Shown here one piece after another: positions 1 to 10,850 of a DNA stretch of 64,000 nucleotides; the first letter of the stretch is position 1, and each line of letters starts with the position of its first letter. A program made the position numbers and the translations under genes. The stretch is from Symsagittifera roscoffensis (Eukaryota; Xenacoelomorpha; Acoela; Convolutidae). A model generated the notes under the pieces. That model was not told the DNA's origin. It saw only the letters and a program-made list of their open reading frames with translations, and ran no database searches. The stretch lies in the NCBI RefSeq assembly GCF_963678635.1, contig NC_087065.1:37599888-37663887 (forward strand), given 5' to 3'.

Positions 1-595
1 CCTTTCTTTCGATACTAATTTTACATTCAATTGTCATGGCACGTTTTTGTTTCAAAACTATCCTTGTTCGTTTTGATAGATCTAGTTTTTCTTATTTTTG
101 AATTTTCTTCGATTTGTTTATAACTGAGCGGCTTTCTTGTCTTGTAAGATTTTTTTTGATGGCATTTTATTATAGATGTTGTAATACACATAAAAAAGAC
201 CGAATTAAATTCAAAGTATTATTAGACGATTATTGGTAAGTGGCAATTGCCTCTTCCTGCCAGCCAAAATTTTGAAGCTCACGTGGTTTCTTGATTATTT
301 TATATGACGATGCGGCCGCATTTTATAGCTCAAAGTAATCGAAAAATTGATGCATATTCAAAACTCATACAAAACAGTACTTATGAAACGAACTAAAGAA
401 CAGTCAGATACGAAACCGGCTCCAATTCTAATTTTTCGTGTAGAGCCTTACCCACTGTAGGCAAGGCTCGCACCATGTTAGCGCGACACGTTGTCACAAG
501 TTGTTGCTTTTGAACAAAGGAAGTCTCTCGGCTTTAATTAAAGCAGGTTTTAACTGACTTTTAAAAATTGAGCGCGATTTTCTTCTCCTTAAAAA
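1..595. other. No gene seen; AT-rich flank
   Basis: No convincing open frame, RNA gene or repeat was recognised. The 25-bp minisatellite begins at its right edge. Confidence 0.4.
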
Positions 596-1482
596 TAGAT
601 GTAATTAATAGAAAAGATCTATGTGATTTTTTGATTAGATCTGACATGTTATTAATAGAACAGATCTGATATGTAGCTAATAGAAAAGATCTGATATGTG
701 ATTATTAGATTAGATCTGACATGTAATTATTAGATTAGATCTGATATTTAATTAAAAGAGTAGATCTGATATGTAATTAAAAGAAAAGATGTGATATGTA
801 ATTAATAGATTAGATCTGATATGTAATTAACTCAAAAGATTTGATATGTAATTAATAGAAAGGATCTGATATAAAAATAATGGAATATATCTGATATGTA
901 ATTAAAAGAAAAGATTTAATATGTAATTAATAGATTAGGTCTCATATGTCATTATTACAATATATCTGATATATAATTATTAGAATAGATCTGATATGTA
1001 ATTAAAAGAATAGATCTGATATGCAACTAATAGAAATGATCTGATATGTAATTATTAGAATAGATCTGTCATGTAGTTAATGGAATATATCTGGTATGCA
1101 ATTAATAGAATAGATCTGATATGTAATTATTAGAATAGAGATCTGATGTGTATTCTATTGAATAGATCTGATATATAACTAAAAACAGATCCGATTTTTA
1201 ATTAATAGAATAGATCTGATGTAATTGATAAAATAGAATAGATCTGATATGCAACGAATAGAAAAGATCTGATTTGTAATCGATAGAATTGATCTACTAT
1301 ATCATTAATAGATTAGATCTGATGCATAATTAATAGAATAGATCTGATATGTACTTAATAGAATAGATCTGATATGCAACGGATAGAAACGATCTGATAA
1401 GTAGTTAATAGATTAGATCTGATATATAATTAATAGAAATAGAATAGATCTGATATGTAATTAATAGAATATATCTGATAAG
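596..1482. repeat. 25-bp minisatellite with BglII-like core
   Basis: About 35 imperfect copies of a 25-bp unit built on AGATCTGATATG followed by an AT-rich half such as TAATTAATAGAAT. Units differ by substitutions and small indels. The array stops a few bases before the splice acceptor of the Gly-rich exon at 1500, so it probably lies in the preceding intron. Confidence 0.9.
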
Positions 1483-1499
1483 TGGAGTTTTGTTAACAG

Positions 1500-1654
1500 T
1501 AGAGGTGGTGGTGGCAACAGTGGCAGTGGTGTTCCGGGTGGCCAGATGACCCCTGGTGGAGTAGGAACAGGAGGAGGCAATGTTAGTGGCAGCAATACTC
1601 CGTCCCAGTCCCAGCCCAACATGCCCAGAATCACACCCGTACTGCCCAACAAAG
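1500..1654 (+). CDS. Internal exon of unidentified Gly-rich protein
   Basis: The exon follows a TTTTGTTAACAG acceptor and is open in one frame (first full codon AGA at 1501). It is much more GC-rich than its surroundings and encodes a low-complexity Gly/Ser/Asn segment, then TPSQSQPNMPRITPVLPNK. It ends in phase 1 at AAAG followed by GCAAGT, an excellent match to the GC-AG donor consensus. The next exon at 2159 begins with GT, so the junction codon becomes GGT (Gly) and the frame continues. Upstream exons must lie outside the window. I do not recognise the protein; composition suggests a disordered region of a nuclear regulator, which is inference. A minus-strand Pro-rich frame over the same bases is a shadow. 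Confidence 0.6.
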
Positions 1655-2158
1655 GCAAGTTAATTCACCAACGAAATCCAGGTTCAACTAAACTTGAATT
1701 TAAAAATCAGTAAATTTAAACCTCGATGGTCATTCAGTTTGCCTTCTAGAGAAATACCCGGAGCTATTTGGAAGAGTGTACTAACAACAATCTAACCTGC
1801 GTATTAATTCAGAATCTAGTGCCTCGATCAAGCACTTCGACAAAAAGATACAAATTTGCAAGATATATTATGAGATTTAGGCCTCAAAAATCATATTTAT
1901 TAAAGGAATTTTTGAATTGAACTCATTGAAATGATTTGCTTCAATAGAAGTTAATTTGCATTGACAAATAATGCGATAAGCAATTATTGTGCTCGAGTTT
2001 ATCCCCTTTGATTAAATATTTTTCATCGCAGTGATCAAAATAGTTTTCATCAAAACAGTTTTAGCCAGTTAATAAAAAAGTATTAAGTTTTAGTATGATT
2101 TATATCAACAACAAACTTGCCTCCATTTCTTGGTAGGTATGACCCGATTTTATTTTAG

Positions 2159-2350
2159 GTCTTCAAGGGGTTGATGATTTCAAGAGGAACATGAAAAGAG
2201 GCGATAAAAAAGTAGTACCATCGGGCCCTATGTCTACCGAATGATCTTTTGTCTTCATTGGATGGTAGCAGCTTCTGGGATGGTATATTCTCCGAGGTTT
2301 CTAGCTCATCGCCATCAACTCTACAAGAAGTAGAGAGCTCTGCAAAAAAG
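2159..2350 (+). CDS. Next exon of the Gly-rich gene, with apparent frameshift
   Basis: Begins after a TTTTATTTTAG acceptor. Joined to the 1500-1654 exon in phase 1, it reads through LQGVDDFKRNMKRGDKK and on to GPMST, then hits TGA near 2241. In another frame from about 2240 the sequence again looks coding: NDLLSSLDGSSFWDGIF, then a Ser-rich acidic stretch to about 2350. This suggests one exon broken by a small indel near 2238, either a pseudogene lesion or a sequence error. The downstream donor was not fixed. Alternatively a donor before the stop ends the exon and the second block is unrelated. Function unknown. Confidence 0.45.
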
Positions 2351-2431
2351 CAATTTAAAACAATTAATTTCGAACCAAAATACATTTTTCAAATTGGGTG
2401 CATTTTTTGCCCAATGCACGTCAATGTTTAG

Positions 2432-3091
2432 TGTGAAATTCTTTTAATGGGGCTATAACGGGCTGCCGAAGTCATCGCTTCACCTTCTGTTAAGTATAAC
2501 GGTCCATAAAACTAATTTCTTCTATGATTATATTCAATGTGAAACCCATTCTTCTATTTGTGCGCTATTCTTTACATATCAATCGAATTCGAGCAATTCA
2601 CAACATTTGCAAGCGCTTTTATTTGAATTATTTTGCATTTCAGTGAACTTTGTTATCGCAACTCATTTATTCGACCTTGTTTGTGAAAAAGGGAACTATT
2701 TTTTTACCCTTGCTCACGCACATAACTAAAGCGGTACCGGTGCTTGTTGTTCAGCGAGTTACATTCGATGCTTTCTGGATTTTGGACTTTCAGTCGTCTC
2801 ATCTAATTGGATGCAGTTGCGTTTATTTAACTAATAAGTTTTTATTAATTTAACCCATAAGTTAATTCCTAAAAGTTATAATGAATTTTTAGTTGATCAA
2901 AAAATCGTCTATAATTTGGTTATGGCATCATGGGCATGTAGAGTTTGAAAATAGTAAATTGCGTAATGATTTTAGATAGTGAACCCATCATGGCAAGGCA
3001 CAGCAATGCAATTTCAGTATATTATAATCTAACTTTTAAGCATCTTTTTCTTCGCTATAAGCATATCCAAGATAAATTGGATGGCCCAGAT
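2432..3091. other. No gene seen
   Basis: Only short chance frames, with no matching splice signals or recognisable protein. Confidence 0.4.
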
Positions 3092-3099
3092 AAAAGAGT

Positions 3100-3471
3100 C
3101 AGGGGGAGGATCTAGGATTTTCTCGAGGGGGGGGGGGGCGCATTTTCAAAAAATTTCGAAAAATTTGTCGACTTTTTTTAGGTCAACCAAATTGATTTTC
3201 TTAGCTCTCCTAAATCATTATAAAGCCCAATTGTGACCAAATTTTCTGCGCCACAGGCAGAATTTTGAAAAAAACAGACCATAAAAGGCGTTTTAGGCAA
3301 TTTTTGACCAAAAAATCGCGTTTTTTCAGCGCGCGCTCCCCCCTCAAAATTAGTTTTTATTGGCGCCTTTAGAAAAAATTTAGGGTCCATCACCAAAAAT
3401 GGTTGTCTCAAAATAATACAAAGGGGGACCCATTGGGTTGGCAGGGGGTGGAATCCCTGAGAAGAGAATCC

Positions 3472-3502
<31 letters not shown>

Positions 3503-3524
3503 ACACTCACTAAATCCGCCCCTG
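3100..3524. mobile_element. hAT-like MITE, copy 1 (CAGGGG...CCCCTG)
   Basis: Starts CAGGGGGAGGATCTAGGATT and ends CTAAATCCGCCCCTG, imperfect terminal inverted repeats of about 16 bp. Flanks carry an 8-bp duplication with one mismatch (AAAAGAGT at 3092, AAGAGAGT at 3525). It holds a G run near its left end and a long C run near its right end, and no transposase. An 8-bp duplication with CAGGGG-type ends is characteristic of the hAT superfamily. The same family recurs at 29814-30176, sharing internal sequence around TAGGGTCC and CAAAATA. Confidence 0.85.
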
Positions 3525-3743
3525 AAGAGAGTTGAAATCTTTTTTCTTGATAGTTTGGTCAGACCATAACATTACCTTCGATTATTCCGGACGAAAAAAC
3601 AGTGTTTTTAGGTAAGGTCAATGCGAACACTGTGGGACCATGTTATGTTATAAGACTGATAAAACTAGAAAATATTTAGATTAAATTTGGGAGGGTATAT
3701 GGTTTATCTACAGAACTGATTCTTATATTGTTGATACTAACTA

Positions 3744-4429
3744 CAGTGCTGATTTAAATTATCCGGACAAAACGAACATAACTTCAATTTTCAAACGCGT
3801 TTTTCTCAAATTGGGTTAAGATAAGACAAAAAGTGAAGAGGACAAAAGTTGCTTAGAATTTCACCAGAATTAATATGGTGCCATTTTGGCTTTTTTCAAT
3901 TAATCAAAAATTACGCTGAAACTGCTTTTTTAATTGATAAGAAAATTATGTCACAGGAAGCTTCTTACGCAGCTCAACAAAGTTTAAGAAGGGTTTTTAA
4001 ATCTCCAAAAATTTGCGCAAATTGTTTAAATTTTATTTTTAAACAGAGATTCTGGTTTTATATAGTAAAAATCACATTTATTGACTATCAAGTAAAAATT
4101 TTTTCATTTATACTGGTTTTTGGAGATTTAACCCTTGTTAAACTTTGTTGAGCTGCGTAAGAGGCTTCCTGTGATATAATTTTCATATCAATTAACAAAG
4201 TAGTTTCAGCGTAATTTTTGATTAATTGAAAAAAGCCAAAATGACCCATTTTTGGGGTAAAATTTTTGTTGAGAATTTCGGAGAAAAAATGGCACCATAT
4301 TAATTCTGGTGAAATTCTAAGCAACTTTTGTCCTCTTCACTTTTTGTCTAATCTGAACCCAATTTGAGAAAAACGCGTTTGAAAATTCAAGTTTTGTTCG
4401 TTTTGTCCGGATAATTTAAATCAGCACTG
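3744..4429. mobile_element. Long-palindrome MITE, copy 1 (TA target)
   Basis: Begins CAGTGCTGATTTAAATTATC and ends with its reverse complement, flanked by TA on both sides. The inverted repeat continues inward for roughly 270-300 bp per arm around a spacer of about 110 bp; the same peptide frame (starting MLRISPELIW) therefore appears on both strands and is not a gene. The left arm lacks a block of about 45 bp present in the right arm. TA target and CAGTG ends fit the Tc1/mariner/pogo group. Related copies are at 10851-11571 and, older, 35783-36640. Confidence 0.85.
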
Positions 4430-4580
4430 TACCATTAGACCAATTTGAGATACGCTTTAGAACGCACCCATGCTTCGGTAACTTCGGCTAGTTATCAAAT
4501 TATTTATATTGGGTTAAAATGGGATTTTAGTTTTTAGAAAATTTGAAAGATATTGTTCTTGTTGCCTCAATCTCAAAAAT

Positions 4581-4946
4581 ATGATTGCAACTTCTTGGAT
4601 GATCAGCTTCTGCTTTGCTGAATCTTGCTTGGAAGAGAGAAAGGAACTTATCTTGAACTGCTATGATCAATTTAGAGATCGCTTAGTGGGTTTAGCAAAC
4701 ATCAGGGAGATACGTTCCGATTTTTCAAACGAATTGAAACTAGTCGAGCAAATTAGTCGTAAACGGATCTCAGGAATCCCAGGATCTGTTGTCCCCAAAA
4801 AGACAAAACTAGTCAGGCAAATTAATCCGCCAAATTTCAATGCATTGAAACCACCACTCGAGCAAAATGGATCTCAAGGAACCTTCAAAGAACTTTTCAG
4901 GACAGTAGCTTACAATATCTTGTATAACCCTCAACAAAAGAGGTGA
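4581..4946 (+). pseudogene. Zinc-finger family N-terminal segment without fingers
   Basis: A 121-residue open frame (ATG at 4581, second ATG at 4599) resembling the N-terminal halves of the cluster paralogs. RDRLVGLANI corresponds to the conserved VGL position, a basic Lys/Arg-Pro middle follows, and GTFKELF matches SFKQLF just before the fingers of the gene at 20826. No fingers follow; the frame runs into unrelated residues and stops. The nearest finger exon, at 7932, needs a phase-1 donor, and the best donor here (AAGAG then GTGATA near 4943) is phase 2, so I could not join them. Either a truncated paralog or the first exon of one whose splicing I cannot resolve. Confidence 0.5.
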
Positions 4947-5661
4947 TAGATGTCCTGAATTGAAGCAAATTCAGTGGCCGAAGTGTTATTCTGATGTGAA
5001 CAAGACGTTTCTTCCTACCGAAAGGGAAGTAACTATGGTGTAGCGTGATTTTTTGCGCTATTGTCAATTTGAATCTCTGTCACTCCTGATTTGTATTCCC
5101 AAAAATTGTTTTGAAAATTCTGCCTGTGACGAAAGTTTGTGTGAGCTTTTTGCTCTTCGGTCTAATTTGCTTTTCAGCCGATCAAATGTTTTTGATTTGG
5201 ATGCGCTGCAAAATATCTTCTCTCGGGAGAGCTTTTTTTCGCCAAAATTCAAATGCTCTCAGGAGGTTAAAAATAGCCAAAACACTAGGAAAAATAACGA
5301 ACCTAACTTGAGAAAATTTCTTATCTAGGTCGCATTTAAAATAGCTCATTTGGTCGCACTTTTGGTATATTTCATCATTTTTAAGCCTATTTAAGCATAT
5401 GCAAATTTAAAGCAAATTTTGCTACTTTGTTTTTGGCTAGTGTTAGTTCCTGTTTGAAAAAAAAACAGGTATTATGAAAATGTATGGGTTTTTTTGCGAC
5501 ACTTTGCGAAATTTTTGCACTTTTCGCAGAAATTTCAATTTTTCTCCAAAACTACTGTAGCAATTTTCCAAAAAAGTTTTTGCTTATTTTGCTTGTCTTT
5601 TTTGAACTACCACGTTTAACGGCCTTCGAAATTTTCAGAATAGGAAATTTTGACATCTTTA
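4947..5661. other. No gene seen; diverged repeat-like DNA
   Basis: T-rich sequence with short frames on both strands and no supportable exon. Phrases such as CAAATCTGAGAT that recur at 5690-6600 and 28600 begin near the right edge, so part of this is probably old repeat. Confidence 0.35.
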
Positions 5662-6313
5662 TGATTTTTTTCTTTTTCTCAAGTTTAAAATACACAAATC
5701 TGAGATGAGAGTTTCAATCAAATGGAAAAATATGGGGTTTTCCCTTTCTTTTGAGGCTATTCACTAATATCGTTAGAAAAAGTTATAACCCATTTTTTGA
5801 CTTTTCTCAAAAACTACCTTGCAAAATCGGAGATTAAGGGTTTAACCGAAAGTTATGCGAATGTTCCTTGGGCAAGTGGCTATGCCCTGCGTATTGAAAA
5901 AACTATGGCCGTTGCAATATCCAGTTTTTGAATTGTTACCCAATTTTTATGAACTTATCTTGTTTTTTCAACAACTAACCTGATTTTTTTTCTTTTTCTC
6001 AAGTTTAAAATACACAAATCTGAGATGAGAGTTTCAATCAAATGAAAAAATATGTGGTTTTCGCTTTCTTTCGAGGCTGCTCACTAATATCGTTAGAAAA
6101 AAGTTATGACCTAAAAAAAGCCCATTTTTTGACTTTTCTCAGAAACTACCTTGCAAAATCGGAGATTAAGGGTTTAACCGAAAGTTATGCGAATGTTCCT
6201 TGGGCAAGTGGCTATGCCCTGCGTATTGAAAAAACTATGGCCGTAACAATATCCAGTTTTTGAATTGTTACCCAATTTTATAAACTTATTTTGTTTTTTC
6301 AACAACTAACCTG
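5662..6313. repeat. 320-bp tandem duplication
   Basis: Two adjacent copies of a unit of about 320 bp (5662-5981 and 5982-6313). Both contain AAGTTTAAAATACACAAATC, the block around AACCGAAAGTTATGCGAATG, and end ACAACTAACCTG. The copies differ by a few substitutions and indels (for example an extra CTAAAAAAAG in copy 2). Confidence 0.85.
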
Positions 6314-7080
6314 CTGATTCTGAAGTTGTTTGTTCATTCAAACTAACATTCAAACTAACATTTTTCCTGCGCTATCTGGCTATTTATTTATAGAAAAGCA
6401 GAAACTATTAGCTAAATCTGATTTCAAGGGTTCGATGAATAAATCAAGGTGTGGACATCTTCTCTGCAGTAAGAAGCTTTTCCCATGTTTTAGTAGAGAG
6501 AAGATTGTGGTTCCAGTAAAAATAAAACTCTTTATTTTGGTCGTTTTTTGGATTTTTTTTTCACTTCGCAAAAAAACTCAGACAAATCTGAGATAAAGGA
6601 GTCAATTGAAAGAGCGAGTAGCAGTGTTCTCTTTTAAATCAGCGACTAATCCCATCTTTATGCAGAGAAATGGCTAGGATTTTGCGTGAAGTCCATTGTT
6701 TTTTTACGTTTTGCGCTTTTCAGTAGGTTTTGTGCATTTCAGAATAAGTGCAATATATGATAAAAAAAATTTTTAAAGCAGCTGGGCAGATGCGAGGACC
6801 TGAGACTCCTAATCAACAGGCCGGATATTCAAATCCGGAACATTGAAATAGTTTTTTGTGTTCGAGTTTTTTTTACGTAGTATTGGCAATTTGATAGAAA
6901 CTGTAGCTGCTTTTTTGGTGGATAGTGTAGTAAAGTTACAAGCGAACGTGGAGCAGATTTGGCAACGTAATACTCCTAATCTCACTAAAACAATTCTCAA
7001 GGTGTATTTTTTACTCTTACCCTTATTTCATTTTGTTTTGCCTGTTTAGAGCTCTTTTTTGCATTTTCCTCGCAAGTGTT
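6314..7080. other. Gene-poor spacer with tRNA-like fragment
   Basis: No supportable gene. At about 6779-6845 a sequence carries a perfect 5-bp T-arm stem (CCGGA/TCCGG) around a TTCAAA loop and an anticodon-like CTCCTAAT, followed by a T run. No acceptor stem can be paired, so this is at best a tRNA-derived relic or SINE head. Confidence 0.35.
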
Positions 7081-7105
7081 TGCGAACCGAAGCTTCGCCT
7101 CTGTG
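7081..7105 (+). promoter_or_regulatory. Cluster hairpin motif, site 1
   Basis: TGCGAA, spacer, GCTTCGCCTCTGTG. The arms GCGAA/TTCGC pair. It is preceded by CAAGTG-like bases, as at 22909 and 28995. It lies about 830 bp upstream of the finger exon at 7932. Role unknown. Confidence 0.6.
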
Positions 7106-7931
7106 TTTAAATTTATTATTATTCGTCAAACTCTTAGCATCACATGATGTGGTCATAAGATTCTGTTTTATTACACTGCAAACAACTTCTCGTGTTCACG
7201 CCTAGTTTCTTTCATAAGCATCATTGGGGAATGCAATAAACTGTTGCGTCCCATTCAAAAATCTATCGTCAGGTACTTTTTTAACGTAGTACATTCTATG
7301 ATAATTCCAACTTGCCGGTAATTGTTGTTAGCAACTAATAATTTATAAGCTTGTTTATGCGATTCTGCAATAAGACCGTTCTCTTTGAACTTGTGTTTCC
7401 TTTGATCGTGCAAATACGATTTCAAAATACATCAACAAAATACGGTTTCAATTATTATAAGTCGTTTTGCTAAATCAGCTTGCCCCAGCTGAGATTGTTG
7501 TTATTCCAGTTTATATGGTTTATTTAAGAGTTAATGAACTTAGTAGAGTATCTGCTATACGTTCTGATGATTTTTTGTTGTATATTTTTCCAGGAAACGG
7601 TCTTAAAATTTGTTCATGCTCAAGTTTCATTTTTTTCAGTTTGAATTTTGATTTCTTCTCTAGTTCAGTTCAATTCCTTTGTTCAAATGAAAATAGGCAA
7701 ACTCCTTATTCAAACAGCAAATAGTGAAATTCACGAAAAACGTATCGACTTTGCATTACATTGTGTTTTCTTTATCAAAAAAGTGTCAATCAAAAAACCA
7801 CAAGGCCATATTTTTTTTTACTTCAAAGTTTTTTTTGGTATGCTTTAATTGAATCTTTTTCAATCGTCTCCTGGCTATGTTCGTGTTTGGATCGAGCGAT
7901 ATTGTAAGCTACAAGCCGTGTAGCTCGACAG

Positions 7932-8149
7932 GTGACAAATTGTTTATTTGTGATTCCTGTCCCTATCAGTGTAAGAATAGGGGAGACATGACGCGACATG
8001 TAGACGTCAAACACAACCCAAGTGCACGCAAATTCCCTTGCTCAATGTGTAGTTTGCAGGCTAAGTTCAGATGGCAACTGCAGACACATTATGTCAAAGT
8101 GCACAATCTTTCTCCTACAGTAGCGAAGGCAGCTGCTAATGAAAGCTGA
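7932..8149 (+). CDS. Two-finger C2H2 exon, start of gene unresolved
   Basis: Follows a CTCGACAG acceptor and starts in phase 1 (GT completing a Gly codon). It encodes GDKLFICDSC, then two intact C2H2 fingers, each C-x2-C-x12-H-x4-H (first CDSCPYQCK...RHVDVKH, second CSMCSLQAK...THYVKVH), and the family C-terminus ending AAANES. Bases 7997-8150 are identical to 21222-21375 in the paralog at 20826, while the first half of finger 1 differs. The 5' exon is not identified; in-frame codons run back to an ATG at 7877 but do not resemble the family N-terminus. Either the last exon of a gene beginning near 4.6 kb or a partial copy. Confidence 0.65.
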
Positions 8150-8528
8150 ATTTATGAACAAAAGTGTGTATTTTATTTTATGAAGATTTCCGAAAGAAGA
8201 TAGCTTCTTTGAAGTTTGCTAAGAAAAATGTAACAAGTGAAATTGTAGAATTCATTATGTTGTTGTGTATGTGTTTAGAAAATTTTATTAAAAAGTCTTT
8301 AATGCTGTTTATGGAAATTAATTCGGAGAACGCTATCGAAGTTATAATTTCGTCTTCATTATGGAATAGATAATCGTGTCTACTTTTTTAACGAAATCTA
8401 TTTGATACCTGATTTATTGTAGTTAACATTGACGAAAATCCGTTCTGACGTTTTCTATCAACGCTTTTCTATCTTTCTAACCACAGTTTGCAGAGTTTCA
8501 GTTTTATTTGCTATTTGTTTCTGTCCAA

Positions 8529-9101
8529 ATGACTCTATCAGACTATGTTGAGTTCTCCCTTGCTATTAATCAGGAGTTTTTAGAAGATGAAAAAACCTTT
8601 AAAGTGAGCCTGTTAGAATCAGATAATTTCGTAGGTCTTCTGCGTACGAAAATGTCTCTGACACCAGACGCTTTGCTTGGTTCTCAACCTGTGCAACACT
8701 TCGCGCCAAATTTTGTGCAACAAAAGAGAAAATTGCCCATCGGTGCCAATAGTCGGGTGCCGTCTAAACATCCTAGATCTCTCAGCACGAAGAATCCAAT
8801 TGCTAAATCAAACAATCAGATAACAAATCAAGGCCAAGCTTCGGCTCAACATTTCCGGGAATTCACTTCCGAAGGTGAGAAGTTTTACTTCTGTGATCTT
8901 TGCTCGTATAAAACGAAAGACAGAGGAAATGTGAAGAAGCATATCAACAACAAACACAACCAAAATTGTGTCAAGTACAAATGCTCCATGTGCGGCCACG
9001 AAGCGAAAATTCGAAACAATTTGAAAAATCACTACATGGGAGTGCACAAGTTACCGGAAATTGTTGCCAAGTCCGCTACTGCCGATGCTCAAGAAGTTTG
9101 A
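8529..9101 (+). CDS. Two-finger C2H2 zinc-finger paralog (intronless CDS)
   Basis: A 190-residue protein from the first ATG in frame. The N-terminal 50 residues hold the weak family segment ending NFVGLL; residues 60-115 are basic and polar with KRK and KHPR patches that could act in nuclear import. Finger 1 uses C122, C125, H138, H143 (FYFCDLCSYK); finger 2 uses C152, C155, H168, H173 (KCSMCGHEAK). The tail HKLPEIVAKSATAD is shared with paralogs. The finger pair resembles REST-type tandem fingers with Tyr two residues after the second Cys. Likely nucleic-acid binding in the nucleus; target unknown. CAG acceptor-like sites at 8486-8501 lie shortly before the ATG. Non-ATG codons upstream in frame are not needed. 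Confidence 0.8.
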   Translation: MTLSDYVEFSLAINQEFLEDEKTFKVSLLESDNFVGLLRTKMSLTPDALLGSQPVQHFAPNFVQQKRKLPIGANSRVPSKHPRSLSTKNPIAKSNNQITNQGQASAQHFREFTSEGEKFYFCDLCSYKTKDRGNVKKHINNKHNQNCVKYKCSMCGHEAKIRNNLKNHYMGVHKLPEIVAKSATADAQEV

Positions 9102-9154
9102 TGTCAACTCGAAAGTAAAAACTGAGTGTTAGATTGAAGATAGGAAATTTAGAC

Positions 9155-9250
9155 ATGTCCGATATTGTCTTAGCGAAAGCAAAATGTATACCACCCGAGA
9201 TGTTTTACCGGACGTTAGCAAAGGTTACCGAATTGTCAGAACTGCATTGA
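9155..9250 (+). CDS. Possible 31-residue small ORF
   Basis: An ATG-started frame, MSDIVLAKAKCIPPEMFYRT and on to a TGA, just downstream of the zinc-finger gene ending at 9101. Its composition looks protein-like but it is short and could be chance. Confidence 0.15.
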   Translation: MSDIVLAKAKCIPPEMFYRTLAKVTELSELH

Positions 9251-9709
9251 GAAGTACGGTATAGGGTCAGAGCAAGATAAATGCTTTTTTAAAACTTTTT
9301 CAAGGTTCGTGGGAGAAATAATGCAAAAATCAACTTTTAAGTTGTGAAAATAGTTTTTCAGATATTAAAATGTTCGTCATCTTTACTTTTAATCCTTACG
9401 TTTTTCTGCGAAGATCAAATCAATCTAACTACCTCTTTATGCACAGTTGTGATACTTTTTATATCAACTGGGCATGTATGAAAGTTAGAAGTGACAAAAT
9501 TTTTGAATTTTATCGAATAGAAATAGTTATAGCGCTACTAACTCAATCAGCTTAATTTTTCTCTTCGGTCAATTAAGTTCATCTTAGTAGCTTGTTTTTG
9601 GCTGGAAACTCACTGGCTTCGTCTCAACAAGGCGTGAAAGGAGGGAAAGAAACTTTGATAATTTCTATATCTTTTTTGTTGGGCTAAAAGGTCTCTTTGA
9701 ACGTGTCTG
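9251..9709. other. No gene seen
   Basis: AT-rich intergenic DNA with no supported exon. Confidence 0.4.
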
Positions 9710-10078
9710 TACAAAACAGTCCAATACAAAGCAGTCCGGAAAAGTATGAAAAAGAGTGAAAAAATAGTCCGATACAAAACAGTCCGAAAACCAGTCCCAA
9801 TTAATAATTGTTTTAACAAGCCAGCCAGGCCGAGAATTGTCCTTTGTTCAACAAGCATAATGAACAAAATAGTGACCGCCGCAGTCGCGCCAACGTGTTG
9901 CGAGCTTGCCAACAGAGTGTAGGACTTAATACGAAATTTAGAGCCTGTTATCGCCGCGAAACAGCGCGCCCACCGGCGAACTTAAACCGGACTTTTTTGT
10001 ATTGGACTGTTTTTCCCTCCTTTACATGATTTTTGGGACTATTTTGTATTGGACTGTTTTGTATGGGACTGTTTTGTA
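9710..10078. mobile_element. Foldback element with iterated ACAAAACAGTCC ends
   Basis: The left end has TACAAAACAGTCC repeated with variations (about 9711, 9726, 9774). The right end has the reverse complement (GGACTGTTTTGTA) repeated at about 10003-10078. The interior, 9840-9970, is GC-richer than the flanks. No transposase. Target duplication not clear. Confidence 0.65.
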
Positions 10079-10850
10079 TATGCACCGTTAAACCAACTTG
10101 GGAGGTCGTTCAAAGGCAATTGTTCGTCAATTTGATGCCTTTGTGCATTTTTTTCCGGGTTATTGACAAAAAAACAGATGTTTACAAGAATTTTTTTGAG
10201 TAAAATATATGTACGTACTTAATCATCATGTAAGTACTGTTATTTACCCGTAATATCAAAAAAGAAAAACAAAAAAGAAACTACCAAAATAAATTAACAA
10301 TGTTTTTGTTGTCTTGAATAAAAATTTGAATTGTGAAGCATCTAGTGTTGGTCAAACTTGTCCGTAATAATGTTCCCCGTTCAAGAAGCGGAATAGATTT
10401 TTTGCTGGTTATTAAATGGGGAGAGGGCACAGTGAAACTTGAAATTTTAGACTTTCATAATTATGCCAACGGTGCAGTTTTTTGCTTTAACTGGTGCCTA
10501 CCCAAGTTTTGTCCACCTAGTTGCTTCTTCGTGTTTTGTATTTCAATGGGAATTTTACTATCAATTTGTCCCGATCGACATGATTAGTTTTCCAAAATAA
10601 CCATTTCTGAGACAAGCGTATGAAATTTTTGTTACGTTCGCTTAATTTCTACTTTTTCAAACCGATTTTTGACTTTGTGATTTTCGTCTAGCTTGCCATG
10701 ATATACTAGTGCTGTATCGCAAGAGGAGTGAAGCTCCCACTTAGCTTCTGTTTAGATATTGATATCTGCTCAACTGCTTGAGGTATTGATGAACTAGCGT
10801 TTCGCTGTCATATTGAGGAACTAGCGTTTCACTGTCGCATCACTGTTATA
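10079..10850. other. No gene seen
   Basis: A frame at 10333-10587 has no recognisable similarity or splice support. Bases 10723-10754 hold a degenerate form of the cluster hairpin (GTGAAGCTCCCACTTAGCTT) about 1.1 kb before the next zinc-finger gene. Confidence 0.35.

Noticed and set aside
3178-3510. 110-residue minus-strand frame with Gly run
   Set aside because: Lies wholly inside the hAT-like MITE; the Gly run is its C tract.
3849-4324. Similar peptides on opposite strands
   Set aside because: Product of the palindromic MITE, not genes.
6779-6850. tRNA gene
   Set aside because: T-arm and anticodon-like parts are present but no acceptor stem forms and the T loop is one base too long.
7932-8149. 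Joining this exon to the segment at 4581-4946 as one gene
   Set aside because: Splice phases do not match with any good donor; left as separate entries.
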